In this document: in pieces, positions 37,181 to 46,251 of the stretch
How the letters are laid out: each line of letters begins with the position of its first letter
How positions within the stretch are numbered: position 1 is the first letter of the stretch
Source: Burkholderia sp. OK233
GTDB taxonomy: Bacteria > Pseudomonadota > Gammaproteobacteria > Burkholderiales > Burkholderiaceae
Direction: 5' to 3'
NCBI RefSeq assembly: GCF_900230185.1
Contig: NZ_OCSR01000002.1
Coordinates: forward strand, 1,426,001 to 1,490,000
Length of the DNA: 64,000 nt
Notes under the pieces: generated by a model
Told to the model about the DNA's origin: nothing
The model's input: only the letters and a program-made list of their open reading frames with translations
Database searches by the model: none
Position numbers and translations under genes: made by a program

Positions 37181-39922
37181 TCAATGCGCTTCTTCCCAGT
37201 TCAGGCCGGCGCCCACTTCGGCGACCAGCGGCACCTTCAGCGCGGCGACGCCGCACATCAGTTCCGGCAAGCGCTTACGTACTTCGGACAATTCCGCGTC
37301 CGGCACTTCGAGGATCAGTTCGTCGTGCACCTGCATGATCATGCGCGTACCGACCTTCGACTCTTCGATCCACTTCTGCACCGCGATCATCGACAGTTTG
37401 ATCAGATCGGCGGCCGTGCCTTGCATCGGCGCGTTGATGGCCGCGCGCTCTGCGGCTTGACGGCGCGGACCGTTGCCGCCGTTGATCTCCGGCAGCCACA
37501 AGCGGCGGCCGAACGCCGTTTCCACGTAGCCCTTGGCCTTCGCGCTCAGACGCGTTTCGTCCATATAACGCGCAACGCCCGGATAACGCGTGAAGTAACG
37601 GTCGATGTACAGCTTGGCCGCGTCGCGCGTAATGCCAAGGTTCGCGGCGAGACCGAACGCGCTCATGCCGTAGATCAGGCCGAAGTTGATGACCTTTGCT
37701 ACGCGCCGTTGATCGTTCGACACTTCGAGCGGCGTCACGCTGAAAATTTCCGCCGCAGTGGCGCGGTGAATGTCTTCGCCCTGCGAGAACGCACGCAGCA
37801 GGGATTCGTCGCCGGAAATGTGCGCCATGATGCGCAGTTCGATCTGCGAGTAGTCGGCGGAGACGAGCTTGTGGCCCGGCGGAGCAATGAATGCCTCGCG
37901 GATGCGGCGCCCTTCGCCGGTACGCACGGGGATGTTCTGCAGGTTCGGATCGTTCGACGCCAGACGGCCCGTGACCGCCACTGCCTGCGCATAGTTCGTA
38001 TGAACACGGCCGGTAGCGGCGTTGACCATGCGCGGCAGCTTGTCCGTGTAAGTCGATTTCAGCTTCGACAAACCGCGGTGTTCGAGCAGGATCTTCGGCA
38101 ACGGATAGTCTTCGGCGAGCTTTTGCAGCACTTCTTCGTCGGTGGACGGCGCGCCGCTCGGGGTCTTCTTGACCACGGGCAATTCGAGTTTCTCGAAGAA
38201 GATCTGACCAATCTGCTTCGGTGAACCAAGATTGAATTCGCCACCGGCCAGCACGTACGCTTCGCTTTCCAGCTGAATCAGACGCGTGGCGATTTCGCTG
38301 CTTTGCGCGCGCAGCTTTTCCGCATCGATCAGCACGCCAGTGCGTTCCATCTTGCGCAAGACGCGCGAGGTGGGTACTTCGATGTCGCGATACACGTAGT
38401 CGAGCGTCTTCTCCGCGGCCACTTGCGGATACAAGGCCTGATGCAGACGCAAGGTGATGTCGGCATCTTCCGCCGCGTATTCGGCGGCCGTTTCCAGCGC
38501 GACTTCGTCGAAGCCGATCTGCGACGCGCCCTTGCCCGCGACCTCTTCGTACTTGATCGTCTTGATGCCGAGATGGCGCAGCGCAAGACTGTCCATGTCG
38601 TGCGTACGGTGCGATTCGAGCACGTACGATTCCAGCAGTGTGTCGTGTTCGACGCCGCGCATTTCGATGCCGTAGTTCGCCAGCACCTGTTCGTCGTACT
38701 TCATGTGCTGGCCGACCTTCTTGTGGTCGGCACTTTCCAGCCATGGCTTAAGCTTCGCGAGGACTTCATCGCGCGGCAGTTGCACCGGTGCGTCCGGACC
38801 GCGATGCGCGACCGGCACATAAGCGGCATAGCCAGGTTCGACCGAGAACGACAACCCCACGATTTGCGCAGTCATCGGATCGAGCGCGGTGGTTTCGGTA
38901 TCGAACGCGGTCAACCCGGCCGCGTTGATATTCTCAAGCCACGCGTCGAACTGCTCCCAGGTTTGCACGGTGTCGTAGTGACGTTCGTGATCCACGGTGA
39001 GCGCTGGCGGTACATCGGTCTCGGGACCTTCCACGGCTTCCGTGACTTCCACCTCACGCAGCCAGGTCTTGAAGCCGTTGCGCGTGAACACGTCGCGCAG
39101 TTCTTCGCGCGATTCCGGCCGGCTTTCCAGGCTTTCTCCGATCGACACGATATGGCCGGTCAGATCGCATTGGCGCTCGACGGTGACGAGTTTCTTCGCC
39201 ATCGGCAGAAAATCGAGCGCACGTCGCAGATTGTCTCCTACCGCACCTTTGATCTCGTCCGCATGTGCGACGATGCCATCGAGCGTCTCGTACTGCGTCA
39301 GCCATTTGATCGCCGTTTTCGGCCCGCATTTCTCGACGCCGGGCACGTTGTCGACGGTATCGCCGATCAACGACAGGTAGTCGATAATGCGCTCCGGCGG
39401 CACGCCGAACTTGGCGATCACGCCTTCGCGGTCGAGCTTCTCATTAGTCATCGTATTGATGAGGGTGACATGATCCGACACGAGCTGCGCCAGATCCTTG
39501 TCCCCAGTCGACACGATCACATTCATGCCGCGTTTTTCCGCCGCGGTGCTGAGCGTGCCGATCACGTCGTCAGCTTCGACGCCTTCGATCATCAGAAGCG
39601 GCCAGCCGAGCGCGCGCACGGCGACGTGAATCGGCTCGATCTGACGCGCGAGATCCTCCGGCATCGACGGGCGGTTCGCCTTATAGTCGGCATACCAGTC
39701 GTCGCGGAACGTTTTGCCCTTGGCGTCGAACACGCACGCGCTATACTCTGCTGTGACTTCCTTGCGCATGCGCCGCAGCATGTTGATCATTCCATAGAGC
39801 GCACCCGTCGGGCCACCCTCGGGTCCGCGCAGATCAGGCATCGCATGGTAGGCCCGGTACAGATAACTCGAACCGTCGACCAATAGCAGGGTCTTACCTT
39901 CAAGGCTTCGTTCTTCAGGCAT
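37181..39922 (-). CDS. polA: DNA polymerase I
   Basis: 913 residues, the three-domain form. 5'-3' exonuclease about 1-300 (LLLVDGSSYLYRAYHA, VVDNVPGVEKCGPKTA-like block), 3'-5' exonuclease about 340-520 with FDTETTALDPM, and the polymerase with motif A (ADYSQIELRIMAHIS), motif B (RRVAKVINFGLIYGMSAFG) and motif C (MQVHDELILEVP). It removes Okazaki primers and fills repair gaps. Its ATG is one base from the ATG of the divergent LOG-family gene, so their promoters must lie inside each other's coding sequence. Confidence 0.97.
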   Translation of the reverse strand: MPEERSLEGKTLLLVDGSSYLYRAYHAMPDLRGPEGGPTGALYGMINMLRRMRKEVTAEYSACVFDAKGKTFRDDWYADYKANRPSMPEDLARQIEPIHVAVRALGWPLLMIEGVEADDVIGTLSTAAEKRGMNVIVSTGDKDLAQLVSDHVTLINTMTNEKLDREGVIAKFGVPPERIIDYLSLIGDTVDNVPGVEKCGPKTAIKWLTQYETLDGIVAHADEIKGAVGDNLRRALDFLPMAKKLVTVERQCDLTGHIVSIGESLESRPESREELRDVFTRNGFKTWLREVEVTEAVEGPETDVPPALTVDHERHYDTVQTWEQFDAWLENINAAGLTAFDTETTALDPMTAQIVGLSFSVEPGYAAYVPVAHRGPDAPVQLPRDEVLAKLKPWLESADHKKVGQHMKYDEQVLANYGIEMRGVEHDTLLESYVLESHRTHDMDSLALRHLGIKTIKYEEVAGKGASQIGFDEVALETAAEYAAEDADITLRLHQALYPQVAAEKTLDYVYRDIEVPTSRVLRKMERTGVLIDAEKLRAQSSEIATRLIQLESEAYVLAGGEFNLGSPKQIGQIFFEKLELPVVKKTPSGAPSTDEEVLQKLAEDYPLPKILLEHRGLSKLKSTYTDKLPRMVNAATGRVHTNYAQAVAVTGRLASNDPNLQNIPVRTGEGRRIREAFIAPPGHKLVSADYSQIELRIMAHISGDESLLRAFSQGEDIHRATAAEIFSVTPLEVSNDQRRVAKVINFGLIYGMSAFGLAANLGITRDAAKLYIDRYFTRYPGVARYMDETRLSAKAKGYVETAFGRRLWLPEINGGNGPRRQAAERAAINAPMQGTAADLIKLSMIAVQKWIEESKVGTRMIMQVHDELILEVPDAELSEVRKRLPELMCGVAALKVPLVAEVGAGLNWEEAH

Positions 39923-39923
39923 T

Positions 39924-40667
39924 ATGACTAAGAGAAAAGTGATTCCGAGTCTGCGATCACTCGCAGATCAAGAGCGCGCAACGGCTAAGAAGGCCCGCGC
40001 ATCGTGGCAGATGTTCACGATTATGGCAGAGTTTATCGAGGCGACCGAGTACCTCTCGGAGATTCGTCCGGCTGTCAGCATCTATGGTTCAGCGCGCCTG
40101 AAACCGAACTCGCCGTATTACAAACTCGCCACGCAGATTGCACGCAAGCTGTCGGACGCAGGCTTCGCGGTCATCTCGGGCGGCGGCCCCGGCATCATGG
40201 AAGCGGCCAACAAGGGCGCCCATGCGGGCAAAGCCCCTTCGGTCGGCCTGAACATCGAACTGCCGCACGAGCAATCGGGCAATCAGTGGCAGGACATCTC
40301 GCTGCGCTTCCGCCATTTCTTCACGCGCAAGGTCACGTTCGTCAAGAACTCGGACGCGGTGATCGTCATGCCGGGCGGCTTCGGCACGCTGGACGAGCTC
40401 GCCGAAGTCCTCACGCTGATTCAAACCAAGAAGTCGCGCCACGTGCCGATCATTCTGGTGGGCGCCGAGTTCTGGGAGGGCCTGCTTGCGTGGTTCAAGA
40501 ACTCGCTCACGCCGATGGGCCTGATCAATCCGGCCGATATGGACTTGATGCAGGTGATCGACGATCCGGATCAGGTACTCGAAGCGGTGCTGAAGTTCTA
40601 CGAAGACCGCGAAGAAGCCGAACCGCATCCGGCCAAGTCGGATGAAGACCGGATGTTCTATCTGTGA
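39924..40667 (+). CDS. LOG family protein (TIGR00730, nucleoside 5'-monophosphate phosphoribohydrolase-like)
   Basis: 247 residues of the Rossmann-like LOG family. The signature PGGFGTLDELAEVLT and the GGGPGIMEAANKGA loop are intact. Members release the base from (cytokinin) nucleoside monophosphates; many bacterial ones act in general nucleotide turnover. A helical N-terminal extension of about 45 residues precedes the fold. The annotated ATG is one base from that of polA; an internal ATG at residues 30 or 34 (MFTIMAEF) is possible but would cut the extension. Confidence 0.88.
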   Translation: MTKRKVIPSLRSLADQERATAKKARASWQMFTIMAEFIEATEYLSEIRPAVSIYGSARLKPNSPYYKLATQIARKLSDAGFAVISGGGPGIMEAANKGAHAGKAPSVGLNIELPHEQSGNQWQDISLRFRHFFTRKVTFVKNSDAVIVMPGGFGTLDELAEVLTLIQTKKSRHVPIILVGAEFWEGLLAWFKNSLTPMGLINPADMDLMQVIDDPDQVLEAVLKFYEDREEAEPHPAKSDEDRMFYL

Positions 40668-40740
40668 TGCTGGAGCTTCGCGCCTCGTGCGCGAAGTCAG
40701 CGTGCGATGTTCAATGCGTATTGAGCAACGCATGCAGGTT

Positions 40741-41658
40741 CTAGCGGGCGGCCTCCAGGTCGCTCGCTTCCGCTACATCCGTCTGATCACCCTGCGCTTG
40801 CAGCCATCCGCAGAACTGCGCCACGAGCGGCGCCTGCGCGACCTCCCGCCTCGCCACCCACCAATAGCCGCGCGCATCGATACGTGGGCCGGCCAACGGC
40901 ACGACGAGCCGTCCCGATGCCAGCTCATCCGCCAGCAAAGGCAACGGACCGAGCGCCACGCCGAGGCCATCCACCGCAGCCTGCAAGGCCAGATAGAAGT
41001 GATCGAACGACTGCTTCTTCCGGCATTTCGCCGTGACCCCTGCTGCCGATAGCCAGTTGCCCCACGCATCGGGCCGCGTGTCCGAATGCAGCAGCACGTG
41101 CTTCGCGAGATCGTCGGCCGCCTTGATCGGTGAACGTTGCAGGAGCGCGGGACTGCAGACCGGAATCTCGCTCTCGCCAAGAAAATGGCCGCTCACGCAG
41201 TTCGGCCAATGCGTTGGACCGCGCCGCACGGCAACGTCGAAGCTGTCCAGCGTTTCGACCGGTGCGTTTGAAGTTGATAAGCGCAACTCCACATTCGGCA
41301 CCTTGCGCTGGAACTGATGGAGCCGCGGCAGCAGCCATTTCATCGCGAAGGTCGGCAGTGCATTCACCCTTAAAACGTGAACGACGCCCGTATCGCGCAG
41401 TTGATCCGTAGCAAGCGCGATGCTGTCGAACGCGGCCTGGACGGTGGCCAGATAGCGGCGGCCGTCGTCGGTCAGGCGCACGCGCTTGCCGCGGCGATGA
41501 AACACCTGCACGCCGAGCCATGTTTCGAAAGCCGCGACTTGCCGGCTGATTGCACCGTGCGTCACATGCAATTCGTTCGCCGCGGCAGTGAAGCTTTCAT
41601 GCCGTGCGGCAGCCTCGAAGGCACGCAGAGCCGGAAAAGGAGGAAGATTACGAGCCAT
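40741..41658 (-). CDS. LysR-family transcriptional regulator (GcvA-like)
   Basis: 305 residues: helix-turn-helix near 7-65 (FEAAARHESFTAAANELHVT, HGAISRQVAAFE) and an effector domain. It is divergent from the split chromate transporter, with a 97-base gap, and may regulate it; chromate sensing has not been seen in this sequence class, so the link is only positional. The final residues are acidic and Ala-rich. Confidence 0.88.
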   Translation of the reverse strand: MARNLPPFPALRAFEAAARHESFTAAANELHVTHGAISRQVAAFETWLGVQVFHRRGKRVRLTDDGRRYLATVQAAFDSIALATDQLRDTGVVHVLRVNALPTFAMKWLLPRLHQFQRKVPNVELRLSTSNAPVETLDSFDVAVRRGPTHWPNCVSGHFLGESEIPVCSPALLQRSPIKAADDLAKHVLLHSDTRPDAWGNWLSAAGVTAKCRKKQSFDHFYLALQAAVDGLGVALGPLPLLADELASGRLVVPLAGPRIDARGYWWVARREVAQAPLVAQFCGWLQAQGDQTDVAEASDLEAAR

Positions 41659-41755
41659 GCTTGTGATTCTAGATCACAAAGGCGCGCTCAAAAATCGTTT
41701 TGCCCAGAGCCGGTTCGGCGCTAACCTCCAGAGCTTGAACTGGAAGCCTAGCGAT

Positions 41756-42325
41756 ATGAATCACGATCTCACCTCAACCGCGGCTACCCCGGCGCCCACA
41801 CCCACATTGCGGGAAATTTTTGGCGGCTTTCTCGGTCTGGGGCTGATCTCATTCGGCGGCGCACTGCCGCTGGCGCGGCGTGCCCTGGTCGAGCAACGGC
41901 GTTGGCTGACCGGCGCCGAATTCACCGACTTGCTAGGTCTATGCCAATTCCTGCCGGGCGGCAATGTGATCAATCTTTCAGTAGCGATCGGGATGCGCTT
42001 TCGCGGCGTGCCGGGTGCGCTGGCCGGTTTGCTCGGGTTGATCGCGGGGCCGTCGCTGGTGGTGATCGGCCTGGGCGTGCTGTACGAACACACGCAAAAC
42101 AACCCGCACGTTCGCCATCTGTTTGGCGGTCTCGCGGCGGCGGCGTCCGGCCTGCTGATCTCGATGGCCGTGAAAATCCTGCTGCCGTTGCGGGATAAAC
42201 CGATGGCCGCGCTCATCGCGGCGCTCGGCTTCATCGCGATCGCCATCATGCGCCTGCCGCTTCTGCCTACGATGCTGGTGCTCACGCCACTCAGCATCTA
42301 CATCGCGTCGAGGGCCGCACGATGA
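41756..42325 (+). CDS. Chromate transporter, ChrA domain 1
   Basis: 189 residues, one CHR domain (about five or six hydrophobic helices) starting FGGFLGLGLISFGGALPLAR, which carries the Phe-Gly-Gly family motif, followed by LCQFLPGGNVINLSVAIG. Half of a bidomain ChrA encoded as two genes. The stop overlaps the next start (ATGA). CHR proteins export chromate or related anions; direction and substrate are not proven. The start at 41756 has no clear ribosome-binding site. Confidence 0.88.
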   Translation: MNHDLTSTAATPAPTPTLREIFGGFLGLGLISFGGALPLARRALVEQRRWLTGAEFTDLLGLCQFLPGGNVINLSVAIGMRFRGVPGALAGLLGLIAGPSLVVIGLGVLYEHTQNNPHVRHLFGGLAAAASGLLISMAVKILLPLRDKPMAALIAALGFIAIAIMRLPLLPTMLVLTPLSIYIASRAAR

Positions 42326-42852
42326 ACGACACGCTCATTTCTCTTGCCATCATTTTCAGTCAGCTTTCGCTACTCGCGTTCGGTGGCGGCAACACGATTC
42401 TTCCGGAGATGCAGCGGCAGGTGGTTGATGTGCATCACTGGATGCTGGCCAGCGAATTCAGCGCGCTGTTCGCGCTCGCGCAAGCGGCGCCAGGGCCCAA
42501 TCTGATGATCGTGACGCTGGTCGGTTGGCACGTGGCGGGTTGGGCGGGGATGCTGGTGACTTCAGTCGCGAAGTTCGGACCTTCGTCGCTCGTGACGATT
42601 CTTGCGCTGCATGCGTGGGACCGGTTCAAGGACCGTCCGTGGCGGCGCTACGCGCAAATGGGACTGGTGCCGGTGACGGCCGGCATCGTTGCGGCGAGCG
42701 CGGCCCTGATCGCTGAAGCGTCGAACCCGACGGCGATTGCATGGGCGATCTGCGCTTTTACCGCTTTGCTGGCGTTGAAGACGCGGATTCATCCGCTGTG
42801 GCTGCTGGCGGCGGGCAGTTTGATCGGGTTGACGGGGTTTGGGCAGTTTTGA
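42322..42852 (+). CDS. Chromate transporter, ChrA domain 2
   Basis: 176 residues, the second CHR domain (LSLLAFGGGNTILPEMQR, then ALAQAAPGPNLMIVTLVGWH with the Pro-Gly-Pro-Asn motif). The two short proteins would pair in antiparallel fashion, as in other short-chain chromate transporter pairs. Coupled to the first by ATGA. The border to the AT-richer island lies right after its stop. Confidence 0.88.
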   Translation: MNDTLISLAIIFSQLSLLAFGGGNTILPEMQRQVVDVHHWMLASEFSALFALAQAAPGPNLMIVTLVGWHVAGWAGMLVTSVAKFGPSSLVTILALHAWDRFKDRPWRRYAQMGLVPVTAGIVAASAALIAEASNPTAIAWAICAFTALLALKTRIHPLWLLAAGSLIGLTGFGQF

Positions 42853-43205
42853 AACCCTCTTGGGGCGCCCCACAGCGTTACTCTCGTAAGCAAGCCTCTT
42901 TCGGACTCCAGCGGAGACTGAAGGATGCGAATCACCTGCGGTCTAGCCGTTCACAGAAACGACCAGCAGGCCACCGCGCCAGGAGACAGAATAGGTCGCT
43001 CGCTGAACTGCGGAATGCAAGCCTCAGCTCGACGCGTCACCAAATTGGCGTGATGACGTGCCTAGCGCACAGAATTCCTGCAAACATAGCAGATCGAGAA
43101 ACGCATTGACCAAAAGCAATGTAGTGGCAAAAAACCATACGGTCAGTGTCTCGGGATTACGAAGGACAGCTATGCTTATAGATTCAGTTACTGCACCACC
43201 TGCTT
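42853..43205. other. Gene-free edge of the island
   Basis: 353 bases without a supported gene. Composition drops in GC from about 43050 on. A TTGACC near 43107 could be a -35 but has no good -10. Confidence 0.4.
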
Positions 43206-43663
43206 ATGACCTACCATGCCATTACTGTCAAACTTGAAAACATCGGCGGGAGGTCGTCGACAAAGACAAATATGGCAGGAGAACAATCGGAACAGCCTTT
43301 AATGTCACAGTTGCGGGAAAACGTCAGTATGCCGTACAAATGCGCGGTGCGCCTCGACTCGAAAACGGCATGGTCGTGACGGCGGTACTGCGCGACACGG
43401 ATAACTGGCAAACACTGGTGGGGTGGTTAAACCACTCCACGAGCGAGATTTGCGGCGTCGATTCTCCCGAGACTTCCTTCTGGTGGGTTGTGGCCGGTAT
43501 CCTGATGTCAACCCTGCTTTACCTTAAATGGATAAACGAAGCTCACAGCGGCGACACTAGTGCGCGCGTCATAGTTTGGACTATCGCGGTCCTAGCGATA
43601 AACGCCTGGTCGCTGTTCTCCTGGCGGAGGTCGGTGAGGGTCTACAGGTTGCTGAAACCCTAA
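43206..43663 (+). pseudogene. Hypothetical membrane protein, frameshifted
   Basis: The frame starting at 43206 reads MTYHAITVKLENIGG. From about 43250 the coding pattern continues in another frame as EVVDKDKYGRRTIGTAFNVT and joins the open frame that runs to 43663 (VAGKRQYAVQMRGAPRLENG). Adding one base in the G-run near 43247-43250 restores a single protein of about 152 residues. It has a soluble N-terminal half and two C-terminal membrane helices (WWVVAGILMSTLLYL, VIVWTIAVLAINAW). If translated as it stands, a 107-residue piece could start at 43340. Family unknown. Confidence 0.55.
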
Positions 43664-43705
43664 ATGTCTGGGTAATTTCAACGTCACTGGATGACCGTGG
43701 CGAAA

Positions 43706-43750
43706 ATTTTTCCATCACTTACCGCGCAATGCGGTAAGCGATGGAAAAAT
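43706..43750. terminator. Long bidirectional terminator
   Basis: A 20-bp stem with one mismatch (43706-43725 with 43731-43750), flanked by A and T runs, between the frameshifted gene and the convergent three-gene operon. Confidence 0.85.
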
Positions 43751-43775
43751 AGAAAAGCCGATTATTCGGCATTCA

Positions 43776-44180
43776 TTAAAGCAACTGCAAACCGTCGCCG
43801 GTGGTAGTCGTTTCGATCCAATCTTTCACCGCCTTGCGCCGCAATATGAACAGCGCGCCGAGTCGGAGCCACACACTAAGAGTAATTAGCACGATAGCCC
43901 ACAACCCCAATGCTTGCAAATACGGGTGGCCAAATATAGCCCATACAAGACCAAAGGCCCCGATCCACTTAAGCAGATCGTAAGCCCATCTTCGTCTCTT
44001 TATTCCATACACAAGCGCCAGGGGATTCGCCACGATACTTGCGAACACGGCCAGACACCCCTCCCAAGGCAAGAAGCCAGATTGAAGTAAGCCAATCTCC
44101 ACCCAAGCCTCGCACAGGAAGGCGAGAAAGAATCCAACAAGTGAAACCCAAATACAACGCGGCATTGCTTTCATAGCCAT
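43776..44180 (-). CDS. Small four-helix membrane protein, possible immunity-type partner
   Basis: 134 residues from the ATG at 44180, which overlaps the preceding stop as TGATG; the frame is open to 44201. About four hydrophobic segments (near 9-24, 36-58, 68-84 and 88-112) with positive loops (GIKRRRWAY, LRRKAVKDW), so both ends may be cytoplasmic. I recognise no family. It is the last gene of a coupled three-gene operon in an AT-richer island. A small multi-helix membrane protein coupled to a gene for a protein with a hydrophobic hairpin is the arrangement of pore-forming toxin and immunity pairs; this is inference from layout. Confidence 0.6.
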   Translation of the reverse strand: MAMKAMPRCIWVSLVGFFLAFLCEAWVEIGLLQSGFLPWEGCLAVFASIVANPLALVYGIKRRRWAYDLLKWIGAFGLVWAIFGHPYLQALGLWAIVLITLSVWLRLGALFILRRKAVKDWIETTTTGDGLQLL

Positions 44181-44932
44181 CAGAATTTTACGTTTTTGCA
44201 ATAATCCATTCCGCTAACTATATCGCTCCAACCCTGCTCTACACTTAGATATCTGCAGTAGTTTTCTTTGTATTGATCCTCATTGACCGGCGTGAAGCTA
44301 CCTGGTACGGGGGTCGCCATAGGCATCAAGCCTTTACCTGAAACACCCTTATCGCTCAGACAAATGAACACCCCCTTTTGTGTCAATATTTCGTCATATG
44401 ACGCAAGGATGTATCCGCTCCCAGTTTGGAGACTTGACCAATACAGCGATGCACTAGCAACCGACACAGGTTGCGAAATTTGCAGCAAGTTTGACATATA
44501 ATTACCCAACCATATTGTTGCAGAGTTTATATATGGTTGAAAGGCGGATTGCAAGTCGGCGGTGAGGACAAGTCCGCTGATTACTGCTGCAGCGCCAGGA
44601 CCGATTTCAGCCAAAACAAGCACAGTAAATGCGATTGTTCCAGCGGCACTGATAATGGTCAGCACATCGCCTGTTTGGACCTTTTTGTCAGGATTTTTCC
44701 AGTCTGTCACAACCCTTATTAATGCAGACGTCGCATTCATTAGGTTTGTCTGAATACGTATCGGTTTCAGCATCGGAGTGACATTTGTTATGGTCGCAAC
44801 GACGTTGGTGCCGTTCTGCATCACTGACAGCGAGTCATTCGGGCTATTTGCTGCGGACATAAACGTCTGAAAAGTAGTCATCGAGTTCGAACCGCTTTCG
44901 ATGAACTGAAACGCCATTTCTGCTTTTGCCAT
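44180..44932 (-). CDS. Protein of unknown function with a hydrophobic core hairpin
   Basis: 250 residues from the ATG at 44932, one base after the stop of the upstream gene. It has no signal peptide. The first 80 residues are Asn/Thr/Ser-rich and amphipathic. Residues 89-124 are strongly hydrophobic with a Gly-Pro-Gly turn (ISAAGTIAFTVLVLAEI, GPGAAAVISGLVLTA), able to form a membrane hairpin like that of channel-forming colicins. The C-terminal 120 residues look globular, with two cysteines (226 and 245). GC is clearly lower than in the core genes around. I do not recognise the family. Confidence 0.65.
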   Translation of the reverse strand: MAKAEMAFQFIESGSNSMTTFQTFMSAANSPNDSLSVMQNGTNVVATITNVTPMLKPIRIQTNLMNATSALIRVVTDWKNPDKKVQTGDVLTIISAAGTIAFTVLVLAEIGPGAAAVISGLVLTADLQSAFQPYINSATIWLGNYMSNLLQISQPVSVASASLYWSSLQTGSGYILASYDEILTQKGVFICLSDKGVSGKGLMPMATPVPGSFTPVNEDQYKENYCRYLSVEQGWSDIVSGMDYCKNVKF

Positions 44933-44933
44933 T

Positions 44934-45383
44934 TTATTCAGCCTTTGACTCTGTATTCCACGGGGCAATTGAATTCACTGAGGAACTGACGGACGGCGCA
45001 ACAGACGGACTCGATCCGACAATATAGCGATAATAGATCTGTGTATTACCTGCTTTGGGCACGTACACCGTCTGGGCGATAAATGATTTTGTCTTTGTGA
45101 GAATGATCGGGAGGACATCGATAATCTGTGAGAACCCTTTGTCCGTCGCCACCTGGAGACTCGCTGCAATATCACTATTCGGGTCCTCAAAATTTATGAT
45201 GCGCACCCAGAATACCCACGCCCCGTCGTCGCGCCTCAGTGCAGTCGCACCGTTTGTTAACGCATATCCGCGCAGCGAAGTGGCTGTAATTTGGGGGGAT
45301 GGTGGGGTCGCCTTTGCGATTTGATATGTGACGCCAATAAGAGACAATGCACTTGTTCGCAAAAATAATCGTCTGGTAGTCAT
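44934..45383 (-). CDS. Tat-exported small protein with PhoD-N-like beta domain
   Basis: 149 residues. The N-terminus MTTRRLFLRTSALSLIGVTY carries the twin-arginine motif Thr-Arg-Arg-x-Phe-Leu followed by a hydrophobic stretch, cleaved perhaps after IAKA. The rest is beta-rich: AWVFWVRIINFED, SLQVATDKGFSQI and TQIYYRYIVG resemble the N-terminal Fn3-like domain of PhoD-type phosphatases, without any phosphatase domain. The C-terminus is a Ser/Pro/Val linker. First gene of the coupled operon; a perfect inverted repeat lies 37 bases upstream. Confidence 0.65.
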   Translation of the reverse strand: MTTRRLFLRTSALSLIGVTYQIAKATPPSPQITATSLRGYALTNGATALRRDDGAWVFWVRIINFEDPNSDIAASLQVATDKGFSQIIDVLPIILTKTKSFIAQTVYVPKAGNTQIYYRYIVGSSPSVAPSVSSSVNSIAPWNTESKAE

Positions 45384-45420
45384 CGTGTTTTATTTAGTTT
45401 GGTGGGTGTCGCCGTTTGTG

Positions 45421-45440
45421 AATGTAGTTTTCACTACATT
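45421..45440. promoter_or_regulatory. Inverted repeat upstream of the three-gene operon
   Basis: AATGTAGT-TTTC-ACTACATT, a perfect 8-bp palindrome arm, in the leader of the Tat-exported protein gene. It may be an operator or an mRNA hairpin. Confidence 0.45.
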
Positions 45441-45606
45441 TAAAATCTATCGTTACCGACGATGTGATTGACATCAGATAATTCCGAAAAATGACGGTTA
45501 TCGCGATGGATAGCAGGGCGATTGAATGAGACGTTACAGATGGTGAAAAACACCTTGTAAGCTCTGTTGAACGCGTGTGTACTCAGACTTCTTTGGCCGA
45601 GAAAAA

Positions 45607-46170
45607 ATGACGCAAGATGGCGCGTTCAGTATCGAAGAGGTGTCTGGAGATTTGCGCGATTTGCGCAGCCTCACGCCAGCTCATGACCTGACGGAAGTGT
45701 TGGTGGTGGCGCTGTGTGCAATTCTGTCGAGCGCCGAAGCAAAGCTGGAGCACGCATTTGCTCCCCGCGTCGGCCGATCAGGTTGTAACTCTCGACGGCA
45801 AGACGGTGCGCGGCGCAGCGTGTGCGTCACCTGGTATCGGCCTACGGCAATGGCTTGGATGTGGTACTGGGACAGGTACGCACGGCAAACAAAAGCAACA
45901 GGATCACGGCGATCCCGGAGTTGTTCGACCCTCCAATGAGATTTCCTTCAGAGTGCCGAAAACAGCATGCACTCGGTACTCGACATGATCTTTGACGAAA
46001 ACCGGTGCTGCGTGAGAGTCGCGAATACGGCTCAGAGCTTCGCAAGTCTGTGCCGTATTGCCTTGGATCTGCTCACGCGCGATACAAAACCGAGCGCAGA
46101 ACTGAAAATGCGTCGCATCACGGCCCGCGCCAACGGATCAATGTCGCGCCACAGCCTGGTCGGCGTGTGA
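45607..46170 (+). pseudogene. ISAs1-family transposase remnant
   Basis: Fragments of an ISAs1-type transposase in three frames. The N-terminal block has LTEVLVVALCAILSSAE. Then comes VVTLDGKTVRGA, then HLVSAYGNGLDVVLGQVRTA and ITAIPELFD, and finally ENSMHSVLDMIFDEN with VRVANTAQSFASLCRIALDL. At least two frameshifts and a deletion of the segment between about 45935 and 45960 destroy it. No intact terminal repeats were identified. It marks the right side of the island, next to amn. Confidence 0.8.
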
Positions 46171-46251
46171 GCTTCATGCGATTACCCTGGCGCAATCCTC
46201 CATATGGCCGATCTGTTCACAGTTGCATTCCGCAAAGCCAACGCAAACTGC

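Noticed and set aside
42322-42325. Frameshift splitting chrA
   Set aside because: Short-chain chromate transporters are normally encoded as two coupled genes with an ATGA overlap.
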